Source: a virus. Taken from it: a stretch of 58,856 bases of DNA. Every line of letters begins with the position of its first letter. Position 1 is the first letter of the stretch. The notes beneath the pieces are model-generated. The model worked only from the letters and a program-made list of their open reading frames with translations. It had not been told where the DNA came from and did not search any database. The position numbers were made by a program, and so were the translations under genes. The stretch spans positions 1 through 58,856 of the IMG/VR virus record IMGVR_UViG_3300033183_000442; one strand, 5' to 3'. Below, in pieces: positions 16,039 to 23,725 of this stretch.

Positions 16039-16797
16039 ATGGGCTTTATTAATCTGACTCTAAAATCTCGTAATCAAAAAGTTGGCAAGGTGCCTGTTTC
16101 TACTTCCGGCAAACAAACTTGCCCGGACACCTGCCCATTAAAAGAGAGCGGCGCTTGCTACGCTGACGGTGGTCCGCTCTCATTATTTTGGGACAAGGTT
16201 TCAAAACAAGAAGCCGGGACCGACTATAACAGTTTTGTTGATGCAGTCCGGGGTTTGCCGGATGGTCAGTTTTGGCGCCACAATCAAGCCGGGGATTTAG
16301 CACCAACAAAAAGAGACCCCAACACAATCGACGCACCCGCTCTTGTGAAATTGGTGGAAGCCAACAAGGGCAAAATGGGATTCACATTCACACATTACGA
16401 CCCCATCAAAAACCTGATGAACGAGTTTGCAATTCATACTGCAAACAAAAACGGATTTACGATCAATCTATCCGGCAACAATGTTTTCCATGCTGATGAA
16501 CTGGCAAAGACAAAATGCGGCCCGGTGGTTTCCGTATTACCGCTTGAATATCAACGTCAGGGCAAAGGCAAAGAATTCACAGAAAGCCTGGACGCATACA
16601 AATCCCGGCTTGCTGATCTGCCCAAGACAACACCCGCAGGCAATCGCATTGTTATATGTCCGGCAACATATAAGGAGGGCATGTCATGCAATGACTGCCG
16701 CTTATGTGCAAAAGCCAATCGCAAGACAATTGTCGGTTTTCCTGCTCATGGCAGATCAAAACGCAAAGCGGACGCAATTGCGCAGGAGGTGGCATGA
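16039..16797 (+). CDS. DUF7227-like protein
   Basis: A 252-residue protein with the layout of the phage/plasmid DUF7227 (Gp88-like) family: KVGKVPVSTSGKQTCPDTCPL near residue 15 (split across a cysteine pair), a CYADGGPL motif, GQFWRHNQAGDL in the middle, and a C-terminal cysteine cluster CPATYKEGMSCNDCRLC. The cysteines could hold a metal. The function of the family is not known. The strong AAAGGAGG site at 16025-16032 fixes the start at MGFINLTL rather than the ATG 18 codons upstream. It leads a four-gene rightward operon. Confidence 0.8.
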   Translation: MGFINLTLKSRNQKVGKVPVSTSGKQTCPDTCPLKESGACYADGGPLSLFWDKVSKQEAGTDYNSFVDAVRGLPDGQFWRHNQAGDLAPTKRDPNTIDAPALVKLVEANKGKMGFTFTHYDPIKNLMNEFAIHTANKNGFTINLSGNNVFHADELAKTKCGPVVSVLPLEYQRQGKGKEFTESLDAYKSRLADLPKTTPAGNRIVICPATYKEGMSCNDCRLCAKANRKTIVGFPAHGRSKRKADAIAQEVA

Positions 16798-16967
16798 TGG
16801 ATCATGAGATTTTCCAATATTGGGCCGCTGTCGATAAGCATCACAATAAGGTGGTGAACCTATTTGAAACCGAGAACCAAGGGAAAGATTGGTTCAAGTA
16901 TTACCGGGGCCGCTATCGCTTGGAATTGGCGCCTGTCGTTGTCGAACTGCAGGAGGGCAAACAATGA
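16794..16967 (+). CDS. Hypothetical 57-aa protein
   Basis: A small aromatic-rich protein (MMDHEIFQYWAAVDKHHNKV..., DWFKYYRGRYRLEL). CAGGAGG lies 5 nt before the first ATG, which overlaps the previous stop by 4 nt. No family is recognised. Confidence 0.7.
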   Translation: MMDHEIFQYWAAVDKHHNKVVNLFETENQGKDWFKYYRGRYRLELAPVVVELQEGKQ

Positions 16968-17194
16968 GTGAAGTTTGTTTAACTGATGAACAATTCAAGG
17001 CTTTGCAAATGGATATTGCGGATGCCTTGTTACATGCTCAGATCATAGATCAAGCGTACTATTATATTGAAGACGACAATGGGCATGTGTCTTTAACAGA
17101 AGAGGGCCAAGAAGAATTCAACCGATGTCATGATCATGCAGAATTTATTTTGCTAGATAATGGCATCCGGAATGCAGAAGTAGCGCATGAGTGA
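16964..17194 (+). CDS. Hypothetical 76-aa acidic protein
   Basis: An acidic helical protein starting MSEVCLTDEQFKALQ, with a CHDHAEFI motif near the C-terminus. AGGAGGG precedes the start, which overlaps the upstream stop as ATGA. No family is recognised. Confidence 0.7.
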   Translation: MSEVCLTDEQFKALQMDIADALLHAQIIDQAYYYIEDDNGHVSLTEEGQEEFNRCHDHAEFILLDNGIRNAEVAHE

Positions 17195-17295
17195 ATTCTA
17201 TAGGGTTTATGGATTTTTCTGTTTCTATGCGCACCTATATTTGATGCTGACATAGATCCGGAGAAGCGATAGCATACAAGCAAAGGGGAATGAAA

Positions 17296-17454
17296 ATGCT
17301 TGATACAGTTCAAAAACAGGATGTCATTGATCGCTTGGAAGAAGCCTTAGCACTCAGTGACCCGAACAAGGTGATTGCTGAAATAAAGCAATTTAAAACC
17401 GAGCTTGGGCGTAAATGGCGCCGCATTGAATTGGATGGCGAAGACAAAGACTAA
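17296..17454 (+). CDS. Hypothetical 52-aa protein
   Basis: A short charged helical protein (MLDTVQKQDVIDRLEEALAL..., KTELGRKWRRIELDGEDKD). AAAGGGGA precedes two close ATGs; the second, at 17296, has the better 6-nt spacing. It ends 23 bp before a clear terminator, so it closes this operon. No known family. Confidence 0.6.
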   Translation: MLDTVQKQDVIDRLEEALALSDPNKVIAEIKQFKTELGRKWRRIELDGEDKD

Positions 17455-17477
17455 CTTCACCAGTAGCAAAACAAATT

Positions 17478-17509
17478 AGCCCGCCTATTGAGCGGGCTTT
17501 TTTATTTTT
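17478..17509 (+). terminator. Rho-independent terminator
   Basis: AGCCCGC-ctattga-GCGGGCT is followed by a tract of T with one interruption. It ends the rightward DUF7227 operon and separates it from the convergent zinc-ribbon gene. Confidence 0.9.
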
Positions 17510-17514
17510 GGGCT

Positions 17515-17931
17515 TCAGCTAATCGATAGATAAATTATGATTGCGACAAGCCCGCACCAAATTAAAACTAGGGGCCAATTTTGGAACAGGCCATCATCTA
17601 TAATTTCACCTAATAGCGTTCTAAAAAATGGGTGCTTTCCTGTGCTTCCGGGCCATTTCGTTCCGCAGGAGGGACAATGTTTAGCATCAGGTGCAACTTT
17701 GGATGCGCAAAAATAGCAATTTTTGGGTGTTAGCAATAATCGCTCTTTAACTGCTCTCAACTTCCGTTTTTTCGCTACCTTTTGAAATTTCTTGCTGCTG
17801 TTGCCGCAGATATTGCACTCAGTGACAAAGCCATGTTGGCCAGTCACATAATATCCCATTTCACCACAAGCCTCGCAGGGGATCATAAATTGGGGATATG
17901 CATCATATCCGGGATCATTCCATCTAGTCAT
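17515..17931 (-). CDS. Zinc-ribbon protein with C-terminal membrane anchor
   Basis: A 138-residue protein with three CxxC pairs: PCEACG and ECNICG at the N-terminus (one ribbon), then NCYFCASKVAPDAKHCPSCG in the middle (a second ribbon, quoted in part). A hydrophobic C-terminal helix (about 115-136, LVLIWCGLVAIIIYLSI) probably anchors it in the inner membrane with the ribbons in the cytoplasm. Double-zinc-ribbon membrane proteins are common orphans in prophages; function unknown. It points against the neighbouring operon, as a moron would. Confidence 0.75.
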   Translation of the reverse strand: MTRWNDPGYDAYPQFMIPCEACGEMGYYVTGQHGFVTECNICGNSSKKFQKVAKKRKLRAVKERLLLTPKNCYFCASKVAPDAKHCPSCGTKWPGSTGKHPFFRTLLGEIIDDGLFQNWPLVLIWCGLVAIIIYLSIS

Positions 17932-18442
17932 GATTTCATACTTCCACAGGCCCCACCCACCCGCAAATAAAATCTATCAACTATGTGTGCGCCGCAGTTT
18001 TTTCTGATGAATGCCCGGTCAATTCCAGTTTGTAGAATGGCTTTGTGGAATGGTTTCAGCTTTTCCCTTATTTTACTGGGGTTTTTATACTGGGGCCGTA
18101 AATTATCAGTTAACGGCCCCTAAAAACTGGCCTAAAACGTCAATAAAATATGGCTTTTGTGCAACATTCACCAACTATTTTGGGGGGCATGTGCCGGGCC
18201 GGGTGTACCGGGTACCGTATACAACTCCTGCCTATTTTCAGCATTTTCAGACCGTAAAGTTGCCCCTTTATCCGCAACCCCCTGCGGACCCAGATACGCA
18301 ATCTGTCAAAATCCCATATCGGCGCTGCGGGGAATTTACATTTTGATCTGTAAAATTGAAAAATATTGATCACTAATCGGGTGGAACTGCATAGTGAATA
18401 AATGAAATTGCCTAAAATAAACTGAGGAGGTATATTTTTGAG
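17932..18442. other. About 500 bp without a convincing gene
   Basis: An open frame at 18011-18346 lacks a ribosome-binding site and shows no protein-like composition, so I do not call it. The region has a hairpin GGGGCCGT-(13 nt)-ACGGCCCC at 18092-18120, which could end minus-strand transcription since GTATAAAAACCCC follows on that strand. GAGGAGGT at 18423-18430 belongs to the next gene. Confidence 0.4.
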
Positions 18443-18883
18443 ATGCTGTCGTATTCTATCATAAAAATGGGTTTTAGCTTTTTTATTTTAATCCCCTTTC
18501 TCTCAACAATTTTCAGCATTGTATTGGTATTGTTTGTAGGCAGAGAAAGCTCGCTATTACGGAGCCAATATCAAAATAAGCTTCTTTTATTAATTGGGGC
18601 AGCTATCATTATTAACATATTAGGTCAGCTAGGATACTTGGGCAGACCAATCACTTTAGATCAAGTAAACGGTAAAGAAATCACAGCTCCCTTTCATTTA
18701 ATTTCCACTGTATTCATACCAACGATGATCTTTGCTGTTTGTGTCAGATATGCAGCAAAGCGATTGAAAGGCATGGGCTATAATAGATTTTTAAGTTTGC
18801 TTGCAGTTGTGCCAGTGTTTGGTCCTTGTTTTTTATTTTGGCTTGCACTCACAGTAAAGGAACGAGCTTCTGTGGGGTCATAG
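18443..18883 (+). CDS. Membrane protein, DUF805-like C-terminal half
   Basis: A 146-residue inner-membrane protein with about four hydrophobic segments (about 10-35, 45-65, 85-105, 118-138). The C-terminal part, RLKGMGYNRFLSLLAVVPVFGP, resembles the helix-turn-helix hairpin of DUF805 proteins. GGAGGT lies unusually far (14 nt) from the ATG. It is codirectional with the secreted protein that follows and probably forms a small lysogeny-expressed unit with it. The function is unknown; superinfection exclusion is one possibility for a prophage membrane protein. Confidence 0.65.
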   Translation: MLSYSIIKMGFSFFILIPFLSTIFSIVLVLFVGRESSLLRSQYQNKLLLLIGAAIIINILGQLGYLGRPITLDQVNGKEITAPFHLISTVFIPTMIFAVCVRYAAKRLKGMGYNRFLSLLAVVPVFGPCFLFWLALTVKERASVGS

Positions 18884-18927
18884 GATACTTAAAACGTCAG
18901 TATGTCGTAGTTTGAAAGGTACAACTA

Positions 18928-19542
18928 ATGCAACGCATCCTGTTTTTATGTGCTTTGGTGTTAAGTTCACTCACTAATGTTTTTGTGCATGCAGAGGGAT
19001 CAGTTGATATTGCAAGGCAACAATTTAACAAGGGGATGGAATACTACACTAAAAGTAATACGGATGATTGTGATGCTAATTGTTCAAAGGCCTATGGTTT
19101 ATTTGTAAAAGCGTCAAATAGTGGCCATTGCGATGCTACAGTTATGGTTGGACTATTAAATAAAGAAAAAACCAAGAACTACCTCGTAAGTTGGAAAGCT
19201 TTACTGCTTTCTATTCACCAGTGTAATCACATGTTAGGCCTCTACCACTTAGGTGATATGGATGCGCAAGGTCTGATTTATGACGATGTAAGCGATTTTA
19301 ATGTCCAATTGATGTACTACTTGGCTCTACATGGAAATTTGCCAAACCAGAAACAATCAATAGTGGACATGTACTTAGATTCAATCAGCAATAAATTTAA
19401 TGAAATGTCGGTTAAGACAGGTATGACATTCGAGGAATTTGAGAGCTTTTTAATTGAAACTTCTTCACCAGCAGATTTAGAGCAGTGCAAATCTAGTCCC
19501 CGAGATTGTTTCCTTATATCCGAATACTTTTCGACAAACTAA
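18928..19542 (+). CDS. Secreted cysteine-rich protein, Sel1/TPR-like
   Basis: A 204-residue protein with a clear Sec signal peptide (MQRILFLCALVLSS, cleavage probably after HAEG or VHA at about 22). The mature part is helical with paired cysteines (DDCDANCSKAYGLFVKAS, GHCDATVMVG, HQCNHMLGLYHLGDMDAQG, C-terminal QCKSSPRDC). The repeated A-x-G-L / G-x-x-x-A pattern is like short Sel1/TPR helices. It is probably periplasmic with disulphides. AAAGG is 9 nt before the ATG. No close family is recognised; as a prophage moron it may alter the host envelope. Confidence 0.7.
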   Translation: MQRILFLCALVLSSLTNVFVHAEGSVDIARQQFNKGMEYYTKSNTDDCDANCSKAYGLFVKASNSGHCDATVMVGLLNKEKTKNYLVSWKALLLSIHQCNHMLGLYHLGDMDAQGLIYDDVSDFNVQLMYYLALHGNLPNQKQSIVDMYLDSISNKFNEMSVKTGMTFEEFESFLIETSSPADLEQCKSSPRDCFLISEYFSTN

Positions 19543-20484
19543 CTGATCGCTAGTCTGCTTAAGTCAAAGTCTCAAGCGAAATTCCACAAAAATTAGAGAG
19601 TTTAAATAATAAGGGTGACGCAAAAACTAACTAAAACGTCACCCCGATCGTAGTAAACAGAGGCCCTGGTAGGAGAGTGGGCCTGCGTTAAGTATATGTC
19701 GGTATCTCAGATATCCAAAATGCGTAGGCGAAATTCCGCAAAAAAATACCCCGCAACCGGGAGCAGGGCATAGTTGATTTTGGGAGATATCATTTAGTGA
19801 TGATACCTAATGGAATGGAAAATCGAGGGACTCTCCACCTTCATGGTTGCAAAGTGAGATTCATAAATCAAGGAATTTAGTGGTGGGAGCTGCTGCGGAG
19901 AATATTAGAATAACAGCAGCCCCCTGTTTGGGTTTAGCAGTGATACCGACTAGGGGTCGGCTGGTCAGGTAGGGAATACCTTTCACTGCGAGATCAGGTT
20001 TTAAAATGAGATGTTTCATGTCAACAGTTGACCAAGGGTAAAACGCCAACATGTTCAGGTGCTGAACAGTAATTTACGAATGATGCTTAAATTTTAATCA
20101 GAATGTATTTGAAGCGGTGCTGCCCGGAGCAATAAACTAACGAGAAATAGGCAGCACCGATGTGTTGACGCACTGTGTCGTCTATTATGTTTACGCAAGG
20201 GCAAGCAAACTGGATTAGGTAAATGTGGCGATCTGTGTTAGGTAATCCCTGCCAACACAATGAAGAGAGCTGCTATGCGGGTTCGTCTATCGAACACAAT
20301 CAGCTTCGTTAGGTTCCAATTTGAGCACTTAGATTTGCTCTGGGATTGGTTCATAATGAAGAACTGGAAGAAACGGCTTCATCAGAAATAAGTGTTATAA
20401 AGTAACACTTTTCTGTTGAGGTTTCAGCCTGAATCTGGTATCCTTTTGGTACAGGTTATCCTGTTCTAATTTAAGGCTCAGACC
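19543..20484. other. Gene-poor 940-bp region with hairpins
   Basis: No convincing gene is seen; the open frame at 19861-20052 (minus) lacks a ribosome-binding site. It holds an inverted repeat GGGTGACG/CGTCACCC (19613-19644), a perfect 10-bp stem CGGTGCTGCC/GGCAGCACCG with a 25-nt loop (20115-20159), and an 8-bp palindromic hairpin AAGTGTTA-TAAAG-TAACACTT (20390-20410) followed by T residues. A near-repeat GCGAAATTCC(A/G)CAAAAA occurs at 19576 and 19728. This looks like regulatory or non-coding RNA sequence rather than decayed coding sequence. Confidence 0.5.
20416..20444 (+). promoter_or_regulatory. Possible promoter of the acidic-protein gene
   Basis: TTGAGG (20416-20421) and TATCCT (20439-20444) are 17 bp apart and about 40 bp before the ATG at 20485. 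The palindrome AAGTGTTA/TAACACTT lies directly upstream and could be an operator or the terminator of an upstream transcript. Confidence 0.4.
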
Positions 20485-20814
20485 ATGAGCAGTTACGGAA
20501 CTGACGCCTCTATCCGAGTTCCAATTTCCTTAGATTTCGACATCGACGTTGATGACCATGGGGTCAGCTATATTGTTGGCTCTCTGTTTGTTGCAGATGA
20601 TGAAGATGCCCAGGAGATCCGGGTGGAGGTTGAACAAATTGTTGAATCCCTATGCGATTTCTACGGTGACATTGAGGGCTATCAGCACCTCTATGTAGTC
20701 GCCCATGAACTCACCCGTATGGCAGAGATGCTGCGGGAGAGGGCAGGGATGATTGAAGATAGTGTTGTAGCGGTTAACGATCTCTTTGACCTTACCGACG
20801 AAGACTGGAACTAG
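20485..20814 (+). CDS. Highly acidic 109-aa protein
   Basis: A protein with very many D and E residues and few basic ones (DFDIDVDDHG, VADDEDAQEIRVEVEQIVE, VNDLFDLTDEDWN). Small, extremely acidic phage proteins are sometimes DNA mimics that block restriction or other DNA-binding defences, but no specific family is recognised here. It overlaps the following endonuclease gene by 29 nt, so the two are likely translated together. The ribosome-binding site is weak (TAAGGCTC). Confidence 0.65.
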   Translation: MSSYGTDASIRVPISLDFDIDVDDHGVSYIVGSLFVADDEDAQEIRVEVEQIVESLCDFYGDIEGYQHLYVVAHELTRMAEMLRERAGMIEDSVVAVNDLFDLTDEDWN

Positions 20815-21172
20815 AACCTGTTCCATATGCGGTGAAACCAAAGACCTAGATCAATTTTATGCGAACCGATCCAAATCCCAAGGTCGAAGTACTCTGTGTA
20901 AGCCCTGTGAACGGAAATCGCAGGCTACATTGAGGCAACTGCATTCGGAACATCAGATCCCCGAAGATCATTCCTGTCCCATTTGTATGCGGACGGAGTC
21001 AGAACTTGCGTCTGAAGGGCAGAGAACAAAAAACCCGTTCCGGTTAGATCATAACCATGGAACGGGTGAATTCAGAGGGTTTCTCTGCGACAGTTGTAAT
21101 ACTGGATTAGGGAAGTTTAGGGATGAGCCTGGTTTGCTGGCTAGAGCAATTAGTTATTTGAACGGTTCTTAA
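20786..21172 (+). CDS. Recombination endonuclease VII-like zinc protein
   Basis: A 128-residue protein with two zinc sites: C12-x2-C15 / C38-x2-C41 and C64-x2-C67 / C101-x2-C104. Between the latter lies the HNH-like core LDHNHGTGEFRGFLCDSCN (D88-H89-N90-H91), followed by GLGKFRDEPGLLARAISYL, the characteristic end of phage endonuclease VII-family proteins. These cleave branched DNA or act as homing-type nucleases. There is no ATG in frame; the only sensible start after the upstream stop is TTG at 20786, inside the preceding gene, so translation is probably coupled. It could resolve junctions or be a selfish nuclease. Confidence 0.8.
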   Translation: MTLPTKTGTRTCSICGETKDLDQFYANRSKSQGRSTLCKPCERKSQATLRQLHSEHQIPEDHSCPICMRTESELASEGQRTKNPFRLDHNHGTGEFRGFLCDSCNTGLGKFRDEPGLLARAISYLNGS

Positions 21173-21187
21173 CTCAAATGTTCTGGG

Positions 21188-21742
21188 TTATTTTGTTAAG
21201 GGACCATCCCACCAGTGTGCGTCTTCACAAAGAGTACCCCAATTCTGTTCAGCGAGAAGACAGACTAATTTTTCTTTTACTTCTGTAAGATTTAGTTCCG
21301 TCTCGTTTTTTTTAAAAAAAGATGGACTAGAGTTCTTCATTTCAGAGAAAGTGCCGTCATCCAGAAACCACATCTGATCTTTGTTAACTAAGAAAGTGTA
21401 CTGGTACGCAGCGCAAAGTTCTGGGCTATATTCACTATCTGGGTTTCCAACTAGAAACCGGTCATAATAATTTAAGGTATTAAAAAAAGTTGTTGCGTCT
21501 TCTGTATTTAGAAGTCTCATAATTTGTTTATGCGAGGCTAGGTATGAATTAATAAATAATTCGTAATGACCTAGATTCAGCGCACTTTTTGCTAGGTCCC
21601 AGTTACTTTTAATTGTGCCACATGAAGTTTCCGCTGACATAAGTCTTATCGCTGATCCATATCTCTGATCAGAACTTTGTGTTGCTCCGAGAGTTGGGAA
21701 AACAATCGCAAATAAACATAGGGCACTGTAGAATTTCTTCAT
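21188..21742 (-). CDS. Secreted protein, paralogue A of a divergent pair
   Basis: A 184-residue protein with an N-terminal signal peptide (MKKFYSALCLFAIVFP, cleavage near GAT at about 20). The mature part is helical and has cysteines that match those of the divergent neighbour at 21787: an early SCGTI, a central CAAYQYTFLV, and a C-terminal VCLLAEQNWGTLCED. The two proteins therefore appear to be diverged duplicates with shared disulphides. The function is unknown; a periplasmic or secreted prophage factor is likely. Confidence 0.7.
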   Translation of the reverse strand: MKKFYSALCLFAIVFPTLGATQSSDQRYGSAIRLMSAETSCGTIKSNWDLAKSALNLGHYELFINSYLASHKQIMRLLNTEDATTFFNTLNYYDRFLVGNPDSEYSPELCAAYQYTFLVNKDQMWFLDDGTFSEMKNSSPSFFKKNETELNLTEVKEKLVCLLAEQNWGTLCEDAHWWDGPLTK

Positions 21743-21786
21743 GTAAATTCTCTTTCAAGTATAATAGACGCTACGGGACATTGATC

Positions 21787-22344
21787 ATGATAACCAACAA
21801 ATTTAAAATTAATCTAATAAAAAATTGGATCACTGCTATTTTTTTTGGATTACCCTCGGTTGCGTTTTCAGATCCAATTCAAGCGGGGCATTACGCACTA
21901 TATCGTCAAATGGAATTTTCAAACATATGTGCAATTTACGAAGTTTGGTGGCCTATAGCTAACGAGGCACATGCTGCTCAGGAACTAGACACTCGGTTTG
22001 TTACGTTAATGCAAAAAGAACTTATCCCTAAAATTGGTCAGAGATTTGGGAAGCCGGGAGACTTCGCTGACGGTATGCATTTTTATATGAAAAAACGAGT
22101 GAAAGCTGAAACCGGAGATTATTTTGAACCTGTCGATTGCATCGCCTATCAATATCATCTTGCAGCAGAGATTATGTGGGATCAGGAAAAGATTGGTAAA
22201 ATAATACTGGATGACCCTGATTTTTGGTTTGGGTCTGCTGTGACGCAACAAAGGTTAGCCACCGCCTTGTCGGATGAAATCTTGCTATGTTTTGCGGCAA
22301 GCGGGGAATGGGGTAATAGCTGTAGTCCCTTAGAGGAAGAGTAA
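21787..22344 (+). CDS. Secreted protein, paralogue B of a divergent pair
   Basis: A 185-residue protein beginning MITNKFKINL with a hydrophobic segment ending VAFSDP, a plausible signal peptide cut after about residue 29. Its signatures NICAIYEVWW, DCIAYQYHLA, a late LSDEILLCFAASGEWGNSC match those of 21188-21742 in order and spacing. The start at 21787 is preferred to upstream codons that run into the neighbour. It is followed after 2 nt by a small membrane protein. Function unknown. Confidence 0.68.
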   Translation: MITNKFKINLIKNWITAIFFGLPSVAFSDPIQAGHYALYRQMEFSNICAIYEVWWPIANEAHAAQELDTRFVTLMQKELIPKIGQRFGKPGDFADGMHFYMKKRVKAETGDYFEPVDCIAYQYHLAAEIMWDQEKIGKIILDDPDFWFGSAVTQQRLATALSDEILLCFAASGEWGNSCSPLEEE

Positions 22345-22346
22345 TA

Positions 22347-22595
22347 ATGGAATGTTTGACCGGAGAATACCTAAGAGCTTTAACAACGCTGGGAGACAGT
22401 GGTGGTGCAACGATTGATTACATTTTCAAGCTTTGTGTAGTTTTGCTCACTGACCTCGCACAGTTCTTGGGAACTAGCTACGAAGCAATCAACATTTGGA
22501 TATTTGTAATTATCTGGCCGATACTCACCCTGTATCTCTTTTTCAGAGTTATTGTCCTGAGGGTTAAGTTGAAAAGGCGGACAGGGTATATTTAA
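22347..22595 (+). CDS. Small membrane protein
   Basis: An 82-residue protein with two hydrophobic segments (about 27-42 and 48-70, IWIFVIIWPILTLYLFF) and a basic C-terminus (RVKLKRRTGYI). It follows the secreted protein directly and is probably co-transcribed. Size and topology would allow a holin, but it lies far from the lysozyme and spanin genes, so that is only one option. Confidence 0.6.
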   Translation: MECLTGEYLRALTTLGDSGGATIDYIFKLCVVLLTDLAQFLGTSYEAINIWIFVIIWPILTLYLFFRVIVLRVKLKRRTGYI

Positions 22596-22653
22596 CCCTG
22601 CCCAAAGGACATTTTGATTATACACCTCAATGACTGATTTGTCCAGCTAAAAA

Positions 22654-22703
22654 CACAACATGTAGTCTTAACGGTTGCAAATATCTATATGTTGTGGTAT
22701 AAT
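22654..22703 (+). promoter_or_regulatory. Strong sigma70-type promoter inside an inverted repeat
   Basis: TTGCAA (22675-22680), 17 bp, TATAAT (22698-22703): an almost ideal host-type promoter reading toward the late genes. A perfect inverted repeat CACAACAT (22654-22661) and ATGTTGTG (22689-22696) brackets the -35 and occupies the spacer just before the -10, as a repressor or activator operator would. This is the first good candidate for the start of the late operon. Confidence 0.7.
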
Positions 22704-22747
22704 AAGGGAAATTCCCAAACAATTTATTTTTCCAAAGGATTTCTCTC

Positions 22748-22891
22748 ATGAAGGCGAAAATGGCCAAATGTGGTGCATCAAACCCACCAGCAAAAAAGCT
22801 TAAAATGAACATGGGCGGGTACATGCGTATCGATAAGCCCAAAAAGCTAGGCGCATACGGCGGTGGCTATATCAACAAGAAAAAGAAGTAA
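22748..22891 (+). CDS. Small basic Gly/Lys-rich protein
   Basis: A 47-residue, very basic protein (MKAKMAKCGASNPPAKKLKM..., GAYGGGYINKKKK). Similar short Lys/Met/Gly-rich proteins occur near structural genes of marine podoviruses, possibly as minor virion or DNA-binding components. AAAGGATTT precedes the ATG, and the stop overlaps the next start as TAATG. It is the first gene after the strong promoter. Confidence 0.65.
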   Translation: MKAKMAKCGASNPPAKKLKMNMGGYMRIDKPKKLGAYGGGYINKKKK

Positions 22892-23091
22892 TGTTCGTCT
22901 GGATTGCCATTGCTGTGACCTGTGCGTCCCCATTGGCGTCCGACTGTACGATGGCAACATATCCTGAGACATTTTCTGAGTCAGTTGATTGCCAGTCCCA
23001 AGTTGAGAAATTCATTTTTGCTACGAGATTAAAGGGCCTGATTACTTTCGGCGGCTGTCACCGAGTAGAGGTCGCAGGGGAATTCCTGTAA
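22891..23091 (+). CDS. Hypothetical protein with N-terminal signal-like segment
   Basis: A 66-residue protein starting MFVWIAIAVTCASPLASDC, a short hydrophobic segment that could be a signal peptide or membrane anchor, with cysteines in DCTMA, DCQSQ and GGCHR. It is coupled to the upstream gene through TAATG. No known family. Confidence 0.55.
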   Translation: MFVWIAIAVTCASPLASDCTMATYPETFSESVDCQSQVEKFIFATRLKGLITFGGCHRVEVAGEFL

Positions 23092-23114
23092 TTTTCGATT
23101 AAGGTATTTAAGAG

Positions 23115-23564
23115 ATGCTGGCTGAACTTGCTATGGCATCTGCAGCCTATTCCACCATCAAGACTGCCATCGGGCAGGGAAGGGAGTTGGTAGACTATGG
23201 AAAGCAGATCGCAGATTTCGTTACGGCTGAAGAGGATCTAAAACTCAGGGTCGAAAAAGAGAAGAAAAACCCCCTGAACCGGATAATGGGCAAGGATGCC
23301 TCAGATCTGGAATCCTTCTTGGCCCTGGACAAGATTAAGCAGCAAAAGGCCCAGCTCCAGTCCCACATGCGATTGTTTGGAAGACCGGGATTATACGACG
23401 ATTATGTGGCTTACTGCGCCCAGGCCCGAAAGGCCCGCATGGAAGCCCTGAAGCAACGAGAAAAAGAACGACAGGAGATGATAGAGATCCTGACTTGGAT
23501 ATTCATCGTCGTCGTTGTGTGGGGTGGTTTAGGCTACGGAGCGTATTATTGGTTCACAAAATAA
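23115..23564 (+). CDS. Coiled-coil protein with C-terminal membrane segment
   Basis: A 149-residue protein: an alanine-rich N-terminus (MLAELAMASAAYSTIKTAIG), a long charged helical region (LRVEKEKKNP, KARMEALKQREKERQEM) and a C-terminal transmembrane helix (about 126-146, ILTWIFIVVVVWGGLGYGAY). Similar proteins precede the packaging genes of other marine podoviruses and are of unknown function. An imperfect hairpin follows and may end this first late transcript. Confidence 0.65.
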   Translation: MLAELAMASAAYSTIKTAIGQGRELVDYGKQIADFVTAEEDLKLRVEKEKKNPLNRIMGKDASDLESFLALDKIKQQKAQLQSHMRLFGRPGLYDDYVAYCAQARKARMEALKQREKERQEMIEILTWIFIVVVVWGGLGYGAYYWFTK

Positions 23565-23568
23565 AAAA

Positions 23569-23596
23569 GACCCACCATGCGTCAGGTGAGTCTTAA
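23569..23596 (+). terminator. Imperfect terminator-like hairpin
   Basis: AAGACCCACC-atgcgtca-GGTGAGTCTT (10 bp with one mismatch) lies directly after the stop codon of the coiled-coil gene. Only a short AATT follows, so the terminator call is moderate. Confidence 0.45.
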
Positions 23597-23725
23597 TTAT
23601 TTCAGGGCGATAGTCTGGGAGAGATGCCCTAAGTTGGCTACGATACAGGGAGGTTTGTAGCCCTTGAATGAGGATATATGCTGCAATGCAGCAAAAGGCA
23701 AGAATTATTTTCTGCAATGCAGAAT

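Noticed and set aside
18011-18346. 111-aa open frame in the gap before the membrane protein
   Set aside because: No ribosome-binding site, and composition is unlike a folded protein.
19861-20052. 63-aa minus-strand frame in the gene-poor region
   Set aside because: No ribosome-binding site and no protein-like features beyond chance.
22627-22842. 71-aa minus-strand frame
   Set aside because: It lies across the strong plus-strand promoter and the start of the 47-aa basic gene, which has a better ribosome-binding site.
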